In this document: positions 63,711-64,000 of the stretch, in pieces
How positions within the stretch are numbered: position 1 is the stretch's first letter
Layout: every line of letters starts with the position of its first letter
From: Swaminathania salitolerans
GTDB lineage: Bacteria > Pseudomonadota > Alphaproteobacteria > Acetobacterales > Acetobacteraceae
DNA length: 64,000 bases
Direction: 5' to 3'
Assembly: GCF_007988945.1 (NCBI RefSeq)
Contig: NZ_BJVC01000002.1
Span: 62,001-126,000 of the forward strand
Translations under genes and position numbers: made by a program
Notes under the pieces: generated by a model
What the model saw: only the letters and a program-made list of their open reading frames with translations
What the model was told of the DNA's origin: nothing
Database searches by the model: none

Positions 63711-64000
63711 GAGAACTGTCCTTGCTGGGATGCTCCGATGCCGACCGGAGCGGATGGCGCGGTCATATCGGAAAGATCGCGGAAGGGAAACGATAAAAAC
63801 GCAGAAACTTTTGACCGGGTCGGGTTTTCTCAACCCGAGCGTAACCTTCGCGCCATGATACTGGCGCCGATACCCGCTTCGCCCGGTTGCCGGACACTGC
63901 CTCGTCGCATTGCGCGGGCCGGGCCATCAGAACCGTCGCCGCATGTGAAGGCTCGCATGCGCCTGCCCGATCCGGGGCGCGACACACGCAACCGCACACC
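63711..64000. other. Upstream region of rpmE to window end
   Basis: No convincing gene. A hairpin CGGGTT-TTCTC-AACCCG lies at 63821-63837. An open minus-strand frame from 63999 has Cys/Arg-rich, non-family-like sequence and I do not call it. The rpmE promoter is probably in the AT-richer stretch around 63780-63815. Confidence 0.4.

Noticed and set aside
63763-63999. Open minus-strand frame at the right edge
   Set aside because: Cys/Arg-rich without family resemblance or ribosome site; overlaps the likely rpmE promoter.
1-64000. CRISPR array, prophage, insertion sequences, tRNA or rRNA
   Set aside because: No regularly spaced repeats, transposase or integrase motifs, cloverleaf or rRNA sequence were noticed in reading the window.

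Overview
The window looks like a chromosomal segment of a GC-rich alphaproteobacterium, most likely an acetic acid bacterium (Acetobacteraceae). Pointers are a bacterial pyruvate decarboxylase, several TonB receptors plus OprB-type and coiled-coil porins, a C30-type carotenoid operon, a zinc-ligand-free L31, and TrcR/DUF1013. A pigmented, urease-bearing genus such as Asaia would fit, but the genus is inference. I saw no rRNA, tRNA, insertion sequence, prophage or CRISPR array.

Layout. 1-9.6 kb is a urea module: a leftward permease-like sensor kinase cut by the window edge, then urtABCDE and a urease with fused gamma-beta chain (ureAB) and ureC. No urease accessory genes are visible. 9.8-20.1 kb holds a coiled-coil porin, a TonB receptor, a copper-type DUF2946-like protein with an OprC-like copper receptor, an MFS exporter, a 54-residue membrane protein and an uncharacterised membrane protein. 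20.1-22.9 kb has an orphan pstS with a strong Pho box and an OprB porin. 23.1-29.4 kb is a copper-resistance locus (copB, copA multicopper oxidase and a His/Cys-rich secreted protein leftward; copZ and a P1B ATPase rightward). 29.5-32.9 kb holds a small acidic protein and a large TonB receptor.

32.9-40.0 kb is a leftward carotenoid operon: aldehyde dehydrogenase, two CrtN/CrtP-type enzymes, acyltransferase, glycosyltransferase and DUF2141 protein, the toolkit for an oxidised, glycosylated and acylated C30 carotenoid. 40.3-45.1 kb is a tight three-gene operon of FGGY kinase, GlpD-like dehydrogenase and alkyl-DHAP-synthase-like flavoprotein, facing an iron alcohol dehydrogenase across a structured intergenic region. 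46.8-51.1 kb has a DUF2142 membrane protein, a LysR regulator and pdc.

51.2-64 kb is core metabolism and housekeeping: NAD isocitrate dehydrogenase, Xaa-Pro aminopeptidase, GNAT acetyltransferase, PrmA, UvrD/PcrA, two RadC-family proteins (one lacking the JAMM motif) around a HAD phosphatase, purEK, DUF465, TrcR, a small heat-shock protein with a ROSE-like leader, and rpmE.

The items I would look at first are the kinase/GlpD/alkyl-DHAP-synthase-like operon, the structured RNA candidate at 45.16-45.35 kb, the degenerate RadC paralogue, the ROSE-like thermometer and the accessory-free urease locus.
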